A DNA stretch of 64,000 nucleotides from Aurantimonas sp. Leaf443 (GTDB lineage: Bacteria; Pseudomonadota; Alphaproteobacteria; Rhizobiales; Rhizobiaceae): assembly GCF_001425575.1 (NCBI RefSeq), contig NZ_LMRD01000001.1, forward strand, positions 397,745 through 461,744. The letters run 5' to 3'. Both the position numbers and the translations under genes were made by a program. The notes beneath the pieces were generated by a model. It was not told where the DNA came from, searched no databases, and was given only the letters and a program-made list of their open reading frames with translations. Shown here in pieces: positions 31,319 to 40,435 of this stretch (the first letter of the stretch is position 1; each line of letters starts with the position of its first letter).

Positions 31319-31388
31319 GCGCGGCGCTCCGCCGAAAGGGAAAGGCGCCGCGCCTGCGACACACGTCCGTCCGCACGACAAGGAGACG

Positions 31389-32033
31389 ATGATGACCACG
31401 ATCGACACGGCCGCGTTCACACGGCGCCTCGGGCTCGCCCATGCCGGGGCGCCGCTGGAGACGGCGCGGCTCTGCGTGGTGACCCTGCACGGCCGGGGCG
31501 CGGATGCGGCCGGCATCCTGCCGCTCGGCGAGGCGATCGGCTTGGGTGACGTCGCCTATCTGGCGCCGGAGGCTGCGGGCGGGGCCTGGTATCCGAACCG
31601 CTTCATGGAACCGCTGGAGGCGAACGAGCCCTTTCTCGGCCGCGCGCTGGCGCGGGTGGGGCAGGTGCTGGAGGCGCTGAAGGAGAGCGGCTTCGGGCCC
31701 GCGCGCACGGCCTTGATGGGCTTCAGCCAGGGGGCCTGCCTGGCGCTGGAATCGGTCGCGCGCCGGCCGGGCTCGGTGGCGAGCGTCGCCGCGCTCAGCG
31801 GCGGGCTGATCGGCCCGAGCGTCTCCGGCCGCCTCGAAACGGGGCGCCACGACGGGCTGGACGTGTTCCTGGGCTGCAGCCTGATGGACCCGCATATCCC
31901 CGCCGTTCGGGTGCGGGAGAGCGCGGCCTTTCTCGGCGAGCGCGGGGCGGACGTGACGATGCGCCTCTATCCCGAGCCCGGCCATACGGTGAACGGCGAC
32001 GAGATCGCGGCGGTGCGCAGCCTCTTCTCCTGA
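31389..32033 (+). CDS. Alpha/beta hydrolase, phospholipase/carboxylesterase (MhqD-like)
   Basis: A 214-residue serine hydrolase. LHGRGADAAGI forms the oxyanion region, the nucleophile elbow is GFSQGACLA near residue 103, and the C-terminal GHTVNGDEI holds the catalytic His. The family includes MhqD, which partners ring-cleaving MhqO; the same order here suggests a shared role with the dioxygenase. AAGGAG lies just before the ATG pair at 31389/31392. Confidence 0.88.
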   Translation: MMTTIDTAAFTRRLGLAHAGAPLETARLCVVTLHGRGADAAGILPLGEAIGLGDVAYLAPEAAGGAWYPNRFMEPLEANEPFLGRALARVGQVLEALKESGFGPARTALMGFSQGACLALESVARRPGSVASVAALSGGLIGPSVSGRLETGRHDGLDVFLGCSLMDPHIPAVRVRESAAFLGERGADVTMRLYPEPGHTVNGDEIAAVRSLFS

Positions 32034-32065
32034 TAAGGCGCTGTCCTCGACGCGTGCTCATGGAA

Positions 32066-32095
32066 ACGCCGTGCATCCTGGAGGATGCACGGCGT
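32066..32095. terminator. Strong hairpin between convergent genes
   Basis: A 14-bp perfect stem (ACGCCGTGCATCCT with AGGATGCACGGCGT) around a two-base loop, in the 116-base gap between the esterase and the Mfd-like gene. Only a short T-run (TTTCC) follows on the minus strand, so termination efficiency is uncertain. Confidence 0.6.
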
Positions 32096-32149
32096 CCGTG
32101 CTCGTGGAACCGAGTGCCCATCGCCTGTTCGGGCGGGCGACAGGGCCCG

Positions 32150-35100
32150 TCAGGCGGCCGCGCAGCTGTCGTCGAGATCGGCGACCAGATCCTCGACCGC
32201 CGCGATCCGCGCGCCGACATCCTCCAGCGCGCGCTTGAAGACGAGGCGGCCCTTCTTCTCCTCTCCGCCTTCCAGAGCCCGCGCGCAGTCGGGGATCGCG
32301 CCGCCGGCAAAGGCCAGCGCGATGCCGCCGGGGCCCGCCTCGATGCGGCCGAGGCCGGCGGCGCTCGCCGCGATGCGCAGGCGGGTGACGCCGACGAGCC
32401 GTCTCACGGGCGCCGGCATGGTGCCGAATCGGTCGGCGAGTTCCTCCTCGAAGGCGCTGAGATCGGCGGCGTCGGTCAGCCGCGCGAGGCGGAAGTAGAG
32501 GTCGATGCGCGTCTCGGGGTCGCCGACATAGTCCGGCGGGATGAAGCCTTCGGTGCCGAGCGAGATTTCCGGCCGGCGCTCCTCCACGACGCGGCCCTCC
32601 GCCTCGGCGAGCGCGCGTTCCAGCATCTGCCGGTAGAGATCGATGCCGAAGAGCTTCATGTGGCCGGCCTGCGTCTCGCCGAGAAGATCGCCGGCGCCGC
32701 GCATGTCGAGGTCGCGCGCGGAGATGAGGAAGCCCGAGCCGAGCCCGGAGAGTTCGGCGAGGCACCGAAGGCGCCGGGCGGCGGTCGAGTCCTTCTCCAG
32801 CACCTCCTCGGTGAGGAGATAGGCGTATCCGCGCCGCGCGCTGCGGCCGACGCGGCCGCGCAGCTGGTGGAGCTGCGACAGGCCGAAGAGTTCGGGCGAG
32901 AGCACGATCATCGTGTTGGCGCGCGGCACGTCGATGCCGCTCTCGATGAGGTTGGTGGCCAGAAGGACGTCGCCCTCGCCCTCGCCGAAGCCGAGCATCA
33001 CGGCGTCGATCTCCTCGGCCGGCAGACGGCCATGGGCGACGCGCAAGGAAAGATCCGGCACGAGGCGCTGCAGGAGGGCGCGCGTCGGCTCGATGTCGCT
33101 CACGCGCGGCACGACGACGAAGCTCTGCCCGGCGCGGCGCTTCTCGCGGGTGAGGACGTCGCGCACGAGATCCTCGTCGAGCGCGCGCACCTCCGTGTAG
33201 ACCGGCTGGCGGTTGGAGGGCGGCGTCGCCAGGATCGACAGGTCGCAGAGGCCGACGAAGCCGGCCTCCAGCGTGCGGGGAATGGGCGTCGCGGTCAGCG
33301 CGAGGCGATGGCAGTGCCGGGCGCGGGCGCGCAGGGATTCCTTGTCGCGCGTGCCGAAGCGCTGTTCCTCGTCGAGGACGACGAGCCGCAGGTCCTTGAA
33401 GCGCGTCGCCTTGGTGGCGATGGCGGATGTGCCGACGACGACCTTCAGGCTGCCGTCGGCAAGGCCCGCGCGGGTCGCCTTCATCTCCCGCGCGCTCGCC
33501 ATGCGCGAGAGTTCGCCGACCTCGATGCCGAAGGGCGCGAGGCGCCGGCGCAGGTTGCGCAGGTGCTGCTTGACGAGGACGGTGGTGGGTGCGGCGAGCG
33601 CGACCTGTCCGCCGGAGAGGACGACGGCCGCGATGGCCCGCAGCGCGACTTCGGTCTTGCCGAAGCCGACATCGCCGCAGACCAGCCGGTCCATCGGCCG
33701 GCCCGAGCCGAGGTCGGTCAGGATCGTCTCGACGATAGCGCCCTGGTCGGGCGTGAGCTCGAAGGGAAAGGCGTCGCAGAAGCGCTGGAACGGCTCCGCG
33801 GGCGGCACGACGGTCTCGGCCGAGCCCTTGGCGCGGGCCTTGGCGAGTTCCAGCATGCCTTCGGCGAGGGTCTTCACCTCCTGCACCATGGCGTTTCGCC
33901 TGGCCGTCCAGCGCTTGCCGTTCAGCTTGTCGAGCGGCATGGAGGCCGCGTCGCCGCCATAGCGCGAGAGGGCGTCGATCTCGGCGACCGGCACCATCAG
34001 CGTCGCGCCGTCCTTGTAGCCGAGGCGCAGGACGTCGGTGCGCGTGCCGTCGGCGATCTCCAGCGTCTCGATGGCCTCGAGCGCCCCGACGCCGTGGTCG
34101 AAATGCACGACGAGATCGCCGATTCGCAGGCGGTCGTTGCCGAACGGGTCCGCCGAGACGGTCTCGCCGCCGCTTTCGGCCCGCCAGCCGAGGACGTCGC
34201 CGGCCGTGACGACGGCAAGCTTCAGCTCCGGCGAGACGAAGCCGTGGGCGAGCGGCAGGACGAGGACGGGAAGCGTGCCGGGCTCGCCGTCGAGCGCTTC
34301 GGCCCAGGACGGCACGGATCGCACGGGCCCGTCGAGCCGGCGGGCGGCTCTGCGGCGCAATTCCTGCGCCAGCGCCTCGCTCGGCGCGGAAAGGACGACG
34401 CGGAGCGCGGGATTCTCGCCGACGAAATCGGCGAGCGCCCGGGCGGGGCGGGGATCGAGCGAGAAGCGGGGCACGCGGCGCGAGGCCGCCTCGTCGTCGT
34501 CAGGGCCGGTGATGCGAAGGGCCGGCGCGCGCGTCGCCGCCTGCCATTCCTCGGGGTCGAGGAAGAGGCGGCGCGGGTCGGCGGGGCAGTGGCCGCGGCG
34601 CAGTTCGATGGCCTCGCGCGACTCGCGGATGATGTCGCGCACGATCTCGGCCCGGGCCTGCGCGCCCTCCTCCAGGACGAGGCGGGCGTCGGGCAGGTAG
34701 TCGAAGAGGGTCTCGCGCGGCGCGTCCCCTTCCTCGCCGATGGTCTCGGAGGCGGCATCGACGATGAGGTGGTCGGTCTGCGTCAGCGAGCGCTGGGTGG
34801 CCGGGTCGTAGGAGGCGATCGAGATCACCTGGCCTTCGGCATGCTCGATGCGGCAGGGATGGGAAGCGGCGGCGGGGAACACGTCGAAGATACGGGCGGA
34901 GCGGGCGATCTCGCCGGCTTCGTCCACGCGCCCGTCGAAACTGTAGCCGAGGCGTTCGAGGCTTGTCGCGAAGGCCTGCGGGTCGAAGGGCGCGCGGCGC
35001 TTCAGCTCGACATGGGCATCGGCGAAGACGGCGCGCGGCGGCACGCGGCGCAGGGCCGCCGCCGGGGCGGTGACGAGGATGGCGGGGCGCTTGTCGCGAT

Positions 35101-35404
35101 TCGTGAGCCAGCGCAGGACGCTCATGCGCCGGCCGGCGACGGCGCGGCTCGGCGCGTCGCTTTCGAGCGGGGGGACGTCCCAGGCGGGGAAATGCGCCGA
35201 GCCTTCGGGGCCGAGCATGGCCTGCAGAACGCGGTTCAGCGCGGCGGCCGAGCGCTCGCTGGCGGCGATGTAGAGGATGGGCGCGGGATCGGCCGCGATG
35301 CGCGCGACGAGGTCGGCGGCGATGGCCCCGACCGAGCCGAGGAGGGGGAGGTCGACCGGGCCGGCCATCTCGTGGGGCTTTCGCCGCTCAGCGGTCTTGC
35401 GCAT
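32150..35404 (-). CDS. Mfd-like transcription-repair coupling helicase, divergent form
   Basis: A 1084-residue SF2 translocase. In order: a UvrB-like N-terminal region (residues 1-230), an RNA-polymerase-interaction-like domain with HFDHGVGALEAIETLE, Walker A GDVGFGKTEVAL near residue 570, the DEEQ motif in VVLDEEQRFGT, TATPIPRTL, the conserved LRGRVGRS, and a TRCF C-terminal domain. Compared with classical Mfd it is shorter (usual length about 1150-1170) and has DEEQ and FGTRDKE where Mfd has DEEH and FGVRHKE. I therefore think it is the second, divergent Mfd paralogue seen in some alphaproteobacteria. ATG 35404 has GGAGGA close by. Confidence 0.85.
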   Translation of the reverse strand: MRKTAERRKPHEMAGPVDLPLLGSVGAIAADLVARIAADPAPILYIAASERSAAALNRVLQAMLGPEGSAHFPAWDVPPLESDAPSRAVAGRRMSVLRWLTNRDKRPAILVTAPAAALRRVPPRAVFADAHVELKRRAPFDPQAFATSLERLGYSFDGRVDEAGEIARSARIFDVFPAAASHPCRIEHAEGQVISIASYDPATQRSLTQTDHLIVDAASETIGEEGDAPRETLFDYLPDARLVLEEGAQARAEIVRDIIRESREAIELRRGHCPADPRRLFLDPEEWQAATRAPALRITGPDDDEAASRRVPRFSLDPRPARALADFVGENPALRVVLSAPSEALAQELRRRAARRLDGPVRSVPSWAEALDGEPGTLPVLVLPLAHGFVSPELKLAVVTAGDVLGWRAESGGETVSADPFGNDRLRIGDLVVHFDHGVGALEAIETLEIADGTRTDVLRLGYKDGATLMVPVAEIDALSRYGGDAASMPLDKLNGKRWTARRNAMVQEVKTLAEGMLELAKARAKGSAETVVPPAEPFQRFCDAFPFELTPDQGAIVETILTDLGSGRPMDRLVCGDVGFGKTEVALRAIAAVVLSGGQVALAAPTTVLVKQHLRNLRRRLAPFGIEVGELSRMASAREMKATRAGLADGSLKVVVGTSAIATKATRFKDLRLVVLDEEQRFGTRDKESLRARARHCHRLALTATPIPRTLEAGFVGLCDLSILATPPSNRQPVYTEVRALDEDLVRDVLTREKRRAGQSFVVVPRVSDIEPTRALLQRLVPDLSLRVAHGRLPAEEIDAVMLGFGEGEGDVLLATNLIESGIDVPRANTMIVLSPELFGLSQLHQLRGRVGRSARRGYAYLLTEEVLEKDSTAARRLRCLAELSGLGSGFLISARDLDMRGAGDLLGETQAGHMKLFGIDLYRQMLERALAEAEGRVVEERRPEISLGTEGFIPPDYVGDPETRIDLYFRLARLTDAADLSAFEEELADRFGTMPAPVRRLVGVTRLRIAASAAGLGRIEAGPGGIALAFAGGAIPDCARALEGGEEKKGRLVFKRALEDVGARIAAVEDLVADLDDSCAAA

Positions 35405-35565
35405 CGTTCCTCCGTCCGTAACGCCAAACAGACGCCGGACGAGAGTGTGTGCGGCGCTCCTCCCAGAACGGGCGAGGGGCGCCGCGGTTTCTCGGACCCT
35501 TGGCCGCACTGCGTGGCCGGGAACGGAACGGCGGCGGCGCGCCGGCGCCCCCGCCGCTCGGCAGA

Positions 35566-36558
35566 TCAGCGCTTCAGGAGCCGGTTCGCCTCGCCGATGA
35601 TGCCGCGCCGGAAGAGGAGCACGCACAGGACGAAGATGACGCCGATGATGACGGTGACCGGCACGTTGGAGGTGGCGAAGTAGTTCTGCATGGTGATGAC
35701 GAGGGCCGCGCCCAGCGAGGGGCCGAGGATCGTGCCCATGCCGCCGAGAAGCGTCATCAGCACCACCTCGCCCGACATCTGCCAGGCGACGTCGGTGAGG
35801 GTCGCGATCTGGAAGACCAGCGCCTTGACCGCGCCCGCAAGCCCGGCGATCGCCGCCGACATGACGAAGGCGCCGAGCTTGTAGCGCTCCACCCGGTAGC
35901 CGAGCGAGATCGCGCGGTTCTCGTTCTCGCGGATGGCCTGCAGCACGTGGCCGTAGGGCGAGTGGACGATGCGCCAGACGGCGAGGAAGCCGAGCACGAA
36001 GATCGCCAGGGTGAAGTAGTACATATTGAGCGTGTTCGAGAGGTCGATCACGCCGAGCAGATGGCCGCGCGGCACGTTCTGGATGCCGTCCTCGCCATGG
36101 GTGAAGGGCGCCTGCAGGAAGATGAAGAAGATCATCTGCGACAGGGCCAGCGTGACCATGGCGAAGTAGATGCCCTGGCGGCGGATGGCGAGGAAGCCGA
36201 CGGCAAGGCCCATGAGGCCGGCGCAGATCGTGCCGAAGAGGACGGCGGTCAGGGGTTCCAGGCCCCATTCCTTGACCGCATGGGCGGTGAAATAGGCCGC
36301 GCCCCCGAAGAAGGCGGCGTGGCCGAAGGACAGAAGGCCGGCGAAGCCGAGCAGGAGGTTGAAGGCCGTGGCGAAGAGCGCGAAGCACAGGACGCTCATC
36401 ACGAAGACGGGATAGACGAAGAAGGGCACCGCGATGAGCCCGGCCAGCGCGAGGATCGCGACGACGAGGCCGATGGCGTTGAGGCGGGTGCGGCCGGACC
36501 TGCGCGGCGGCGCGGCCTCGGCCGCGCCATGCCCGGGGGCTGTGGAGACGCTCGCCAT
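35566..36558 (-). CDS. livM: Branched-chain amino acid-type ABC permease LivM
   Basis: A 330-residue inner-membrane permease with eight or more helices. FNLLLGFAGLLSFGHAAFFGGAAY is the LivM signature (here split in my reading over residues 65-90), and RAIRENENRAISLGYRV is the EAA-like loop that meets the ATPase. It is the last transporter gene, two bases after livH. The Mfd-like gene follows 160 bases on. The transported molecule is not evident from the permease. Confidence 0.93.
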   Translation of the reverse strand: MASVSTAPGHGAAEAAPPRRSGRTRLNAIGLVVAILALAGLIAVPFFVYPVFVMSVLCFALFATAFNLLLGFAGLLSFGHAAFFGGAAYFTAHAVKEWGLEPLTAVLFGTICAGLMGLAVGFLAIRRQGIYFAMVTLALSQMIFFIFLQAPFTHGEDGIQNVPRGHLLGVIDLSNTLNMYYFTLAIFVLGFLAVWRIVHSPYGHVLQAIRENENRAISLGYRVERYKLGAFVMSAAIAGLAGAVKALVFQIATLTDVAWQMSGEVVLMTLLGGMGTILGPSLGAALVITMQNYFATSNVPVTVIIGVIFVLCVLLFRRGIIGEANRLLKR

Positions 36559-36560
36559 GG

Positions 36561-37448
36561 TCAGGCTTCCTTTCCGAAGAGGCCGGCGGGCCGGGCGAGG
36601 AGCACGATCGCCATGATGACGAAGACGACGATGTTCGAGGCCTCCGGATAGTAGACCTTCGTCAGCCCCTCGAGAATGCCGAGGAGATAGCCGGAGACGA
36701 TGGCGCCCAGAATCGAGCCCATGCCGCCGATGACGACGACGGCGAAGACGATGATGATGAGGTTGGAGCCCATCAGCGGCGAGACCTGGTAGATCGGCGC
36801 CGCGAGCACGCCGGCGAGCGCGGCGAGCCCGGCGCCGAGCGCGTAGGTCAGGGTGAGGAGAAGGGGCACGTTGACGCCGAAGGCCTGGACCAGCTGCGGC
36901 TTCTCGGTGGCCGCGCGCAGATAGGCGCCGAGCTTGGTCTTCTCGATGAGGAGCCAGGTGCCGAGGCACACGGCCAGCGAGGCGACAACGACGAAGCCGC
37001 GATAGTTGGGCAGGAACATGAAGCCGAGATTGGTGCCGCCCGCCAGGAGCGGCGGCGTCGCATAGGGCTGGCCGGCCGCGCCGTAATAGTAGCGGAACGT
37101 GCCCTCCAGGATCAGCGCGAGGCCGAAGGTGAAGAGCAGGCCGTAGAGATGGTCGAGATCGTAGAGGCGCGACAGCATGGTGCGCTCGATCACGGCCGAG
37201 ACGGCCGCGACCGCCAGCGGCGCGACGACCAGCGCCGGCCAGAAGCCGAGCCCGGTGTGCTGGAGGAGGAGATAGGCGACGAAGGCGCCCAGCATGTACT
37301 GCGCGCCATGCGCGAAGTTGATGACGCGCAGGAGGCCGAAGATGACCGCGAGGCCGAGGCTGAGCAGCGCGTAGAACGAGCCGTTGATGAGGCCGATGAG
37401 AAGCTGGCCGAGGAGGGCGGGCAGGGGCACGCCGAAGATCATGGTCAT
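36561..37448 (-). CDS. livH: Branched-chain amino acid-type ABC permease LivH
   Basis: A 295-residue permease. GLINGSFYALLSLGLAVIFG near the N-terminus and INFAHGAQYMLGAF are hallmarks of LivH; the C-terminal half contains RAATEKPQLVQAFGVNV, the coupling loop. About eight hydrophobic helices are visible. It starts four bases after livF ends. Confidence 0.93.
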   Translation of the reverse strand: MTMIFGVPLPALLGQLLIGLINGSFYALLSLGLAVIFGLLRVINFAHGAQYMLGAFVAYLLLQHTGLGFWPALVVAPLAVAAVSAVIERTMLSRLYDLDHLYGLLFTFGLALILEGTFRYYYGAAGQPYATPPLLAGGTNLGFMFLPNYRGFVVVASLAVCLGTWLLIEKTKLGAYLRAATEKPQLVQAFGVNVPLLLTLTYALGAGLAALAGVLAAPIYQVSPLMGSNLIIIVFAVVVIGGMGSILGAIVSGYLLGILEGLTKVYYPEASNIVVFVIMAIVLLARPAGLFGKEA

Positions 37449-37452
37449 GGCG

Positions 37453-38166
37453 TCAGACTCCCACCACTTCGTGGAGACGGTCCATCTTGGCGTCCAGCTG
37501 CGAGGTCGGGAAGCTTTCGAGGATGTGCCCGTCCTCCATCAGGAAGAAGCGGTCGGCGACCTTGCGGGCGAAGCGGAAGTTCTGCTCCACGAGAAGCAGC
37601 GTCATGCCCTTGCGCTTCAGCTCGATCAGGACGTCGCCGATGCGCTGGACGATGACGGGGGCGAGGCCCTCGGTCGGCTCGTCGAGGAGGATGATCTTCA
37701 CCCCGGTGCGAAGGATGCGGGCGATGGCGAGCATCTGCTGCTCGCCGCCGGAGAGCTTGGTGCCCGGCGAGTTGCGGCGCTCGGCGAGGTTCGGGAAGAG
37801 ATGGTAGATCTCCTCCACGCTCATGCCGCCTTCCGCCACCTTGGGCGGCAGCATCAGGTTCTCGGAGACCGAGAGCGTGGCGAAGATTCCGCGCTCCTCC
37901 GGCACGTAGCCGATGCCGGCATAGGCGGTCTTGTGGACGGGCACCTTCATCATGTCGCGGCCGGCGATGCGGATCGAGCCGGAGCGGCGCGGCAGGAGGT
38001 TCATGATGGCGCGCAGCGTCGTCGTCTTGCCCGCGCCATTGCGGCCGACGAGCGTGATCGTCTCGCCTTCGCGGATGTCGAGCGAGACGCCGTGCAGCAC
38101 GTGGCTTTCGCCGTACCAGCCGTTGAGGTCCCGCACTTCGAGGAGAGGGGCGCCCGTCTCAGTCAT
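37453..38166 (-). CDS. livF: Branched-chain amino acid-type ABC ATPase LivF
   Basis: A 237-residue ATPase with Walker A GRNGAGKTT (near residue 40), signature LSGGEQQMLAIAR, and Walker B IILLDEPTEGLAP. The length and PTEGLAP are typical of LivF. The ATG overlaps the livG stop by eight bases (ATGACTGA). Confidence 0.94.
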   Translation of the reverse strand: MTETGAPLLEVRDLNGWYGESHVLHGVSLDIREGETITLVGRNGAGKTTTLRAIMNLLPRRSGSIRIAGRDMMKVPVHKTAYAGIGYVPEERGIFATLSVSENLMLPPKVAEGGMSVEEIYHLFPNLAERRNSPGTKLSGGEQQMLAIARILRTGVKIILLDEPTEGLAPVIVQRIGDVLIELKRKGMTLLLVEQNFRFARKVADRFFLMEDGHILESFPTSQLDAKMDRLHEVVGV

Positions 38167-38923
38167 GCTCGCTTCCCATATAGGCCTCGCGCACGCGCGG
38201 ATCGGAGGAGACGGTGGCGTAGTCGCCTTCGGAAAGGATCTCGCCGCGTGCCAGGACGGTGACGCGGTCGCACAGGTCGGCGACGACGTTGAGATTGTGC
38301 TCGACCATGACGATCGTGCGGTCGCGCGCGATGGCGCGGATGAGGTCGGAGACGCGGCCGATATCCTCCACGCCCATGCCGGCCATCGGCTCGTCGAAGA
38401 GGAGGACGGGCGGGTCGAGCGCGAGGGTCGTGGCGATCTCCAGCGCGCGCTTGCGCCCGTAGGAGAGGTCGGCGGCGTCGAGATCGGCATAGGGGCCGAG
38501 GCCGACGGACTCGATCAGTTCGCGCGCCCGTTCGTCCAGCCGGTGCAGGAGCTTGTTGGAGCGCCAGAACTGCGTGCCGAGATGGGCCTTGCGCTGCAGC
38601 GCGACGCGAACGTTGTCGAGGACGGTCAGGTGCGGGAAGACGGCCGAGATCTGGAAGGAGCGCACGAGCCCGAGGCGCGCGACGTCGGCCGGCTTCATGC
38701 GCGTGATGTCGCGGCCCATGAAGTGGATCGTGCCGGCGGTCGGCGTCAGGAACTTGGTGAGGAGGTTGAAGCACGTGGTCTTGCCGGCGCCGTTCGGGCC
38801 GATCAGCGCGTGGATCGTGTTCCGGTGCACGTCGAGATCGACGTTGTTCACGGCCTTGAAGCCGTAGAACTCCATCGTGAGCCCGCGCGCCGAGAGAATG
38901 GCGTCGGACGGGGAAGCGCTCAT
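38159..38923 (-). CDS. livG: Branched-chain amino acid-type ABC ATPase LivG
   Basis: A 254-residue ATPase with Walker A GPNGAGKTT, the LivG-specific insert following the Walker A (FNLLTKFLTPTAG), a degenerate signature LSYGRKRALEIA and Walker B VLLFDEPMAGMG. The start at 38923 leaves 79 bases after the binding-protein gene. Drives import together with LivF. Confidence 0.93.
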   Translation of the reverse strand: MSASPSDAILSARGLTMEFYGFKAVNNVDLDVHRNTIHALIGPNGAGKTTCFNLLTKFLTPTAGTIHFMGRDITRMKPADVARLGLVRSFQISAVFPHLTVLDNVRVALQRKAHLGTQFWRSNKLLHRLDERARELIESVGLGPYADLDAADLSYGRKRALEIATTLALDPPVLLFDEPMAGMGVEDIGRVSDLIRAIARDRTIVMVEHNLNVVADLCDRVTVLARGEILSEGDYATVSSDPRVREAYMGSEHD

Positions 38924-39002
38924 GATCGACTCCGATCGTTCTGGCTGCGGTCGAGAGGCGAAGCGGGCGGAAGGGGCATGGCCCTCCCGCCCGGAGAACG
39001 GG

Positions 39003-40232
39003 TTATTTCGGGAAGCTCGAGACGTCGCAGCCCGATTCCTCGACCGTGCCGTAGGCCTCGGCACCGGGAACCTTGGCGGCCTCGGTGTAGAAATCCCACT
39101 CGCCCTTCATCTCGGAGGGCGCCTTCACGCGGAAGAGGAACATGTCGTAGACCATGCGGCCGTTGGCCTCGACGCGGCCGTTCTTGGCGAAGACGTCCTC
39201 GACGGGCATCTCGTGCAGCTTCCTGGCGACGGCCTCCGTCTCGTCGGTGCCGGCGGCCTCGATGGCCTTGAGGTACTGGCGCGCGGCCGAATAGGTGCCG
39301 ACCTGCAGCGAGTTCGGCATCTTGCCGTGCTTGGCCATGAACTTCTCGGCAAAGGCCCGGTTCTCGTCGCTCTGGTCCCAGTACCAGCCCTCGGTGAGGT
39401 AGAGGCCCTGCGAGACCTCGGCGCCGAGGCCTGCGACCTCGGTGAGGGTGAAGAGGAGGCCGGCGAGCTTCTGCCCGCCCTGGACGAGGCCGAACTCGCC
39501 TGCCGACTTCACGGCGTTCGCGGTGTCGAGGCCGGCATTGGCGAAGGCCACGACCTTGGCGCCGGAGGCCTGGGCCTGCAGCATGAAGGAGGAGAAGTCC
39601 TGCGTGGCGAGCGGGTGGCGCACGGCGCCCAGAACCTTGCCGCCGTTGGCCTCCACGACGCGGGTCGCCTGGCCCTGCAGCGAGTCGCCGAACGTGTAGT
39701 CGGCGGTGACGAAGAACCAGGTGTCGGCGCCGTCCTTGACGAGCTGCCCGGCCGTGCCCTGCGAGAGGGCGCGCGTGTTGTAGGCCCACTGGAAGCCGTA
39801 GGGGCTGCACTGCTTGCCCACGACCTCGGTGGAACCGCCGCCGGTGGTGATCGTGATCTTCTTCTTCTCGCGCGACAGGCCCTGGACCGCGAGGGCGACC
39901 GAGGAGGTCGTCAGGTCCATGATCGTGTCGACCTTCTCGACATCGTACCACTGGCGCGCGATCGAGGAGCCGACGTCGGGCTTGTTCTGGTGGTCGGCCG
40001 AGACGACCTCGATCGGCTTGCCGAGGACCTTGCCGCCGAATTCCTCCGCGGCCATCTCCACCGCCACGACCGAGCCCTTGCCGGTGATGTCGGCGTAGAC
40101 GCCGGACATATCGTTGAGGACGCCGATCTTGACGACGTCGTCGCTGACGCTCTGGGCCTTGGCGGGCAGGGCGGCGACGCCCGCGCACAAGGCGAGGGCG
40201 AGGCTCTTCAGGGGGAATTTCTCGAAGGTCAT
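39003..40232 (-). CDS. Periplasmic substrate-binding protein of the LivK/amide-type family (copy 1)
   Basis: A 409-residue binding protein with a signal peptide (cleavage near AKAQ, residue 27). The mature start VVKIGVLNDMSGVYAD and the DFSSFMLQAQASGAK segment are typical of the type I periplasmic-binding fold. GGGAGGA lies 6 bases from the ATG. It is a close paralogue of the gene directly upstream, sharing long identical runs such as AVQGLSREKKKIT and TEGWYWDQSDENRAFA. The ligand is unknown; this subgroup is not the classical leucine-binding protein. Confidence 0.9.
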   Translation of the reverse strand: MTFEKFPLKSLALALCAGVAALPAKAQSVSDDVVKIGVLNDMSGVYADITGKGSVVAVEMAAEEFGGKVLGKPIEVVSADHQNKPDVGSSIARQWYDVEKVDTIMDLTTSSVALAVQGLSREKKKITITTGGGSTEVVGKQCSPYGFQWAYNTRALSQGTAGQLVKDGADTWFFVTADYTFGDSLQGQATRVVEANGGKVLGAVRHPLATQDFSSFMLQAQASGAKVVAFANAGLDTANAVKSAGEFGLVQGGQKLAGLLFTLTEVAGLGAEVSQGLYLTEGWYWDQSDENRAFAEKFMAKHGKMPNSLQVGTYSAARQYLKAIEAAGTDETEAVARKLHEMPVEDVFAKNGRVEANGRMVYDMFLFRVKAPSEMKGEWDFYTEAAKVPGAEAYGTVEESGCDVSSFPK

Positions 40233-40347
40233 GCACGGTCCTCCCGGGATCGTTGCACGCGCGACGGGCGATCCGTGCGCGCGGGTCAAGGCAGTTTGGC
40301 CGCGGGTGCGGCGATTACTCAAGATGAGACTTTCGTCGGGCGCGCCC

Positions 40348-40383
40348 GCCCGTCCGCCCGCCCGAGAAGGCGGGCGGACGGGC
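40348..40383. terminator. Strong hairpin between the tandem binding-protein genes
   Basis: A 15-bp perfect GC stem (GCCCGTCCGCCCGCC with GGCGGGCGGACGGGC) around CGAGAA, 53 bases after the first binding-protein stop on the minus strand. No T-run follows, so it may act as an mRNA-stabilising or attenuating hairpin rather than a full terminator. Confidence 0.6.
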
Positions 40384-40435
40384 ACGGAGCGCGGCAGGCG
40401 CGGGGCGCTTGCTGGACGACGGATCGGCGAGGCGC

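Noticed and set aside
32054-35683. Plus-strand frame of 1209 codons opposite the Mfd-like gene
   Set aside because: Antisense shadow: no domain and compositional bias; the minus-strand helicase motifs are unambiguous.
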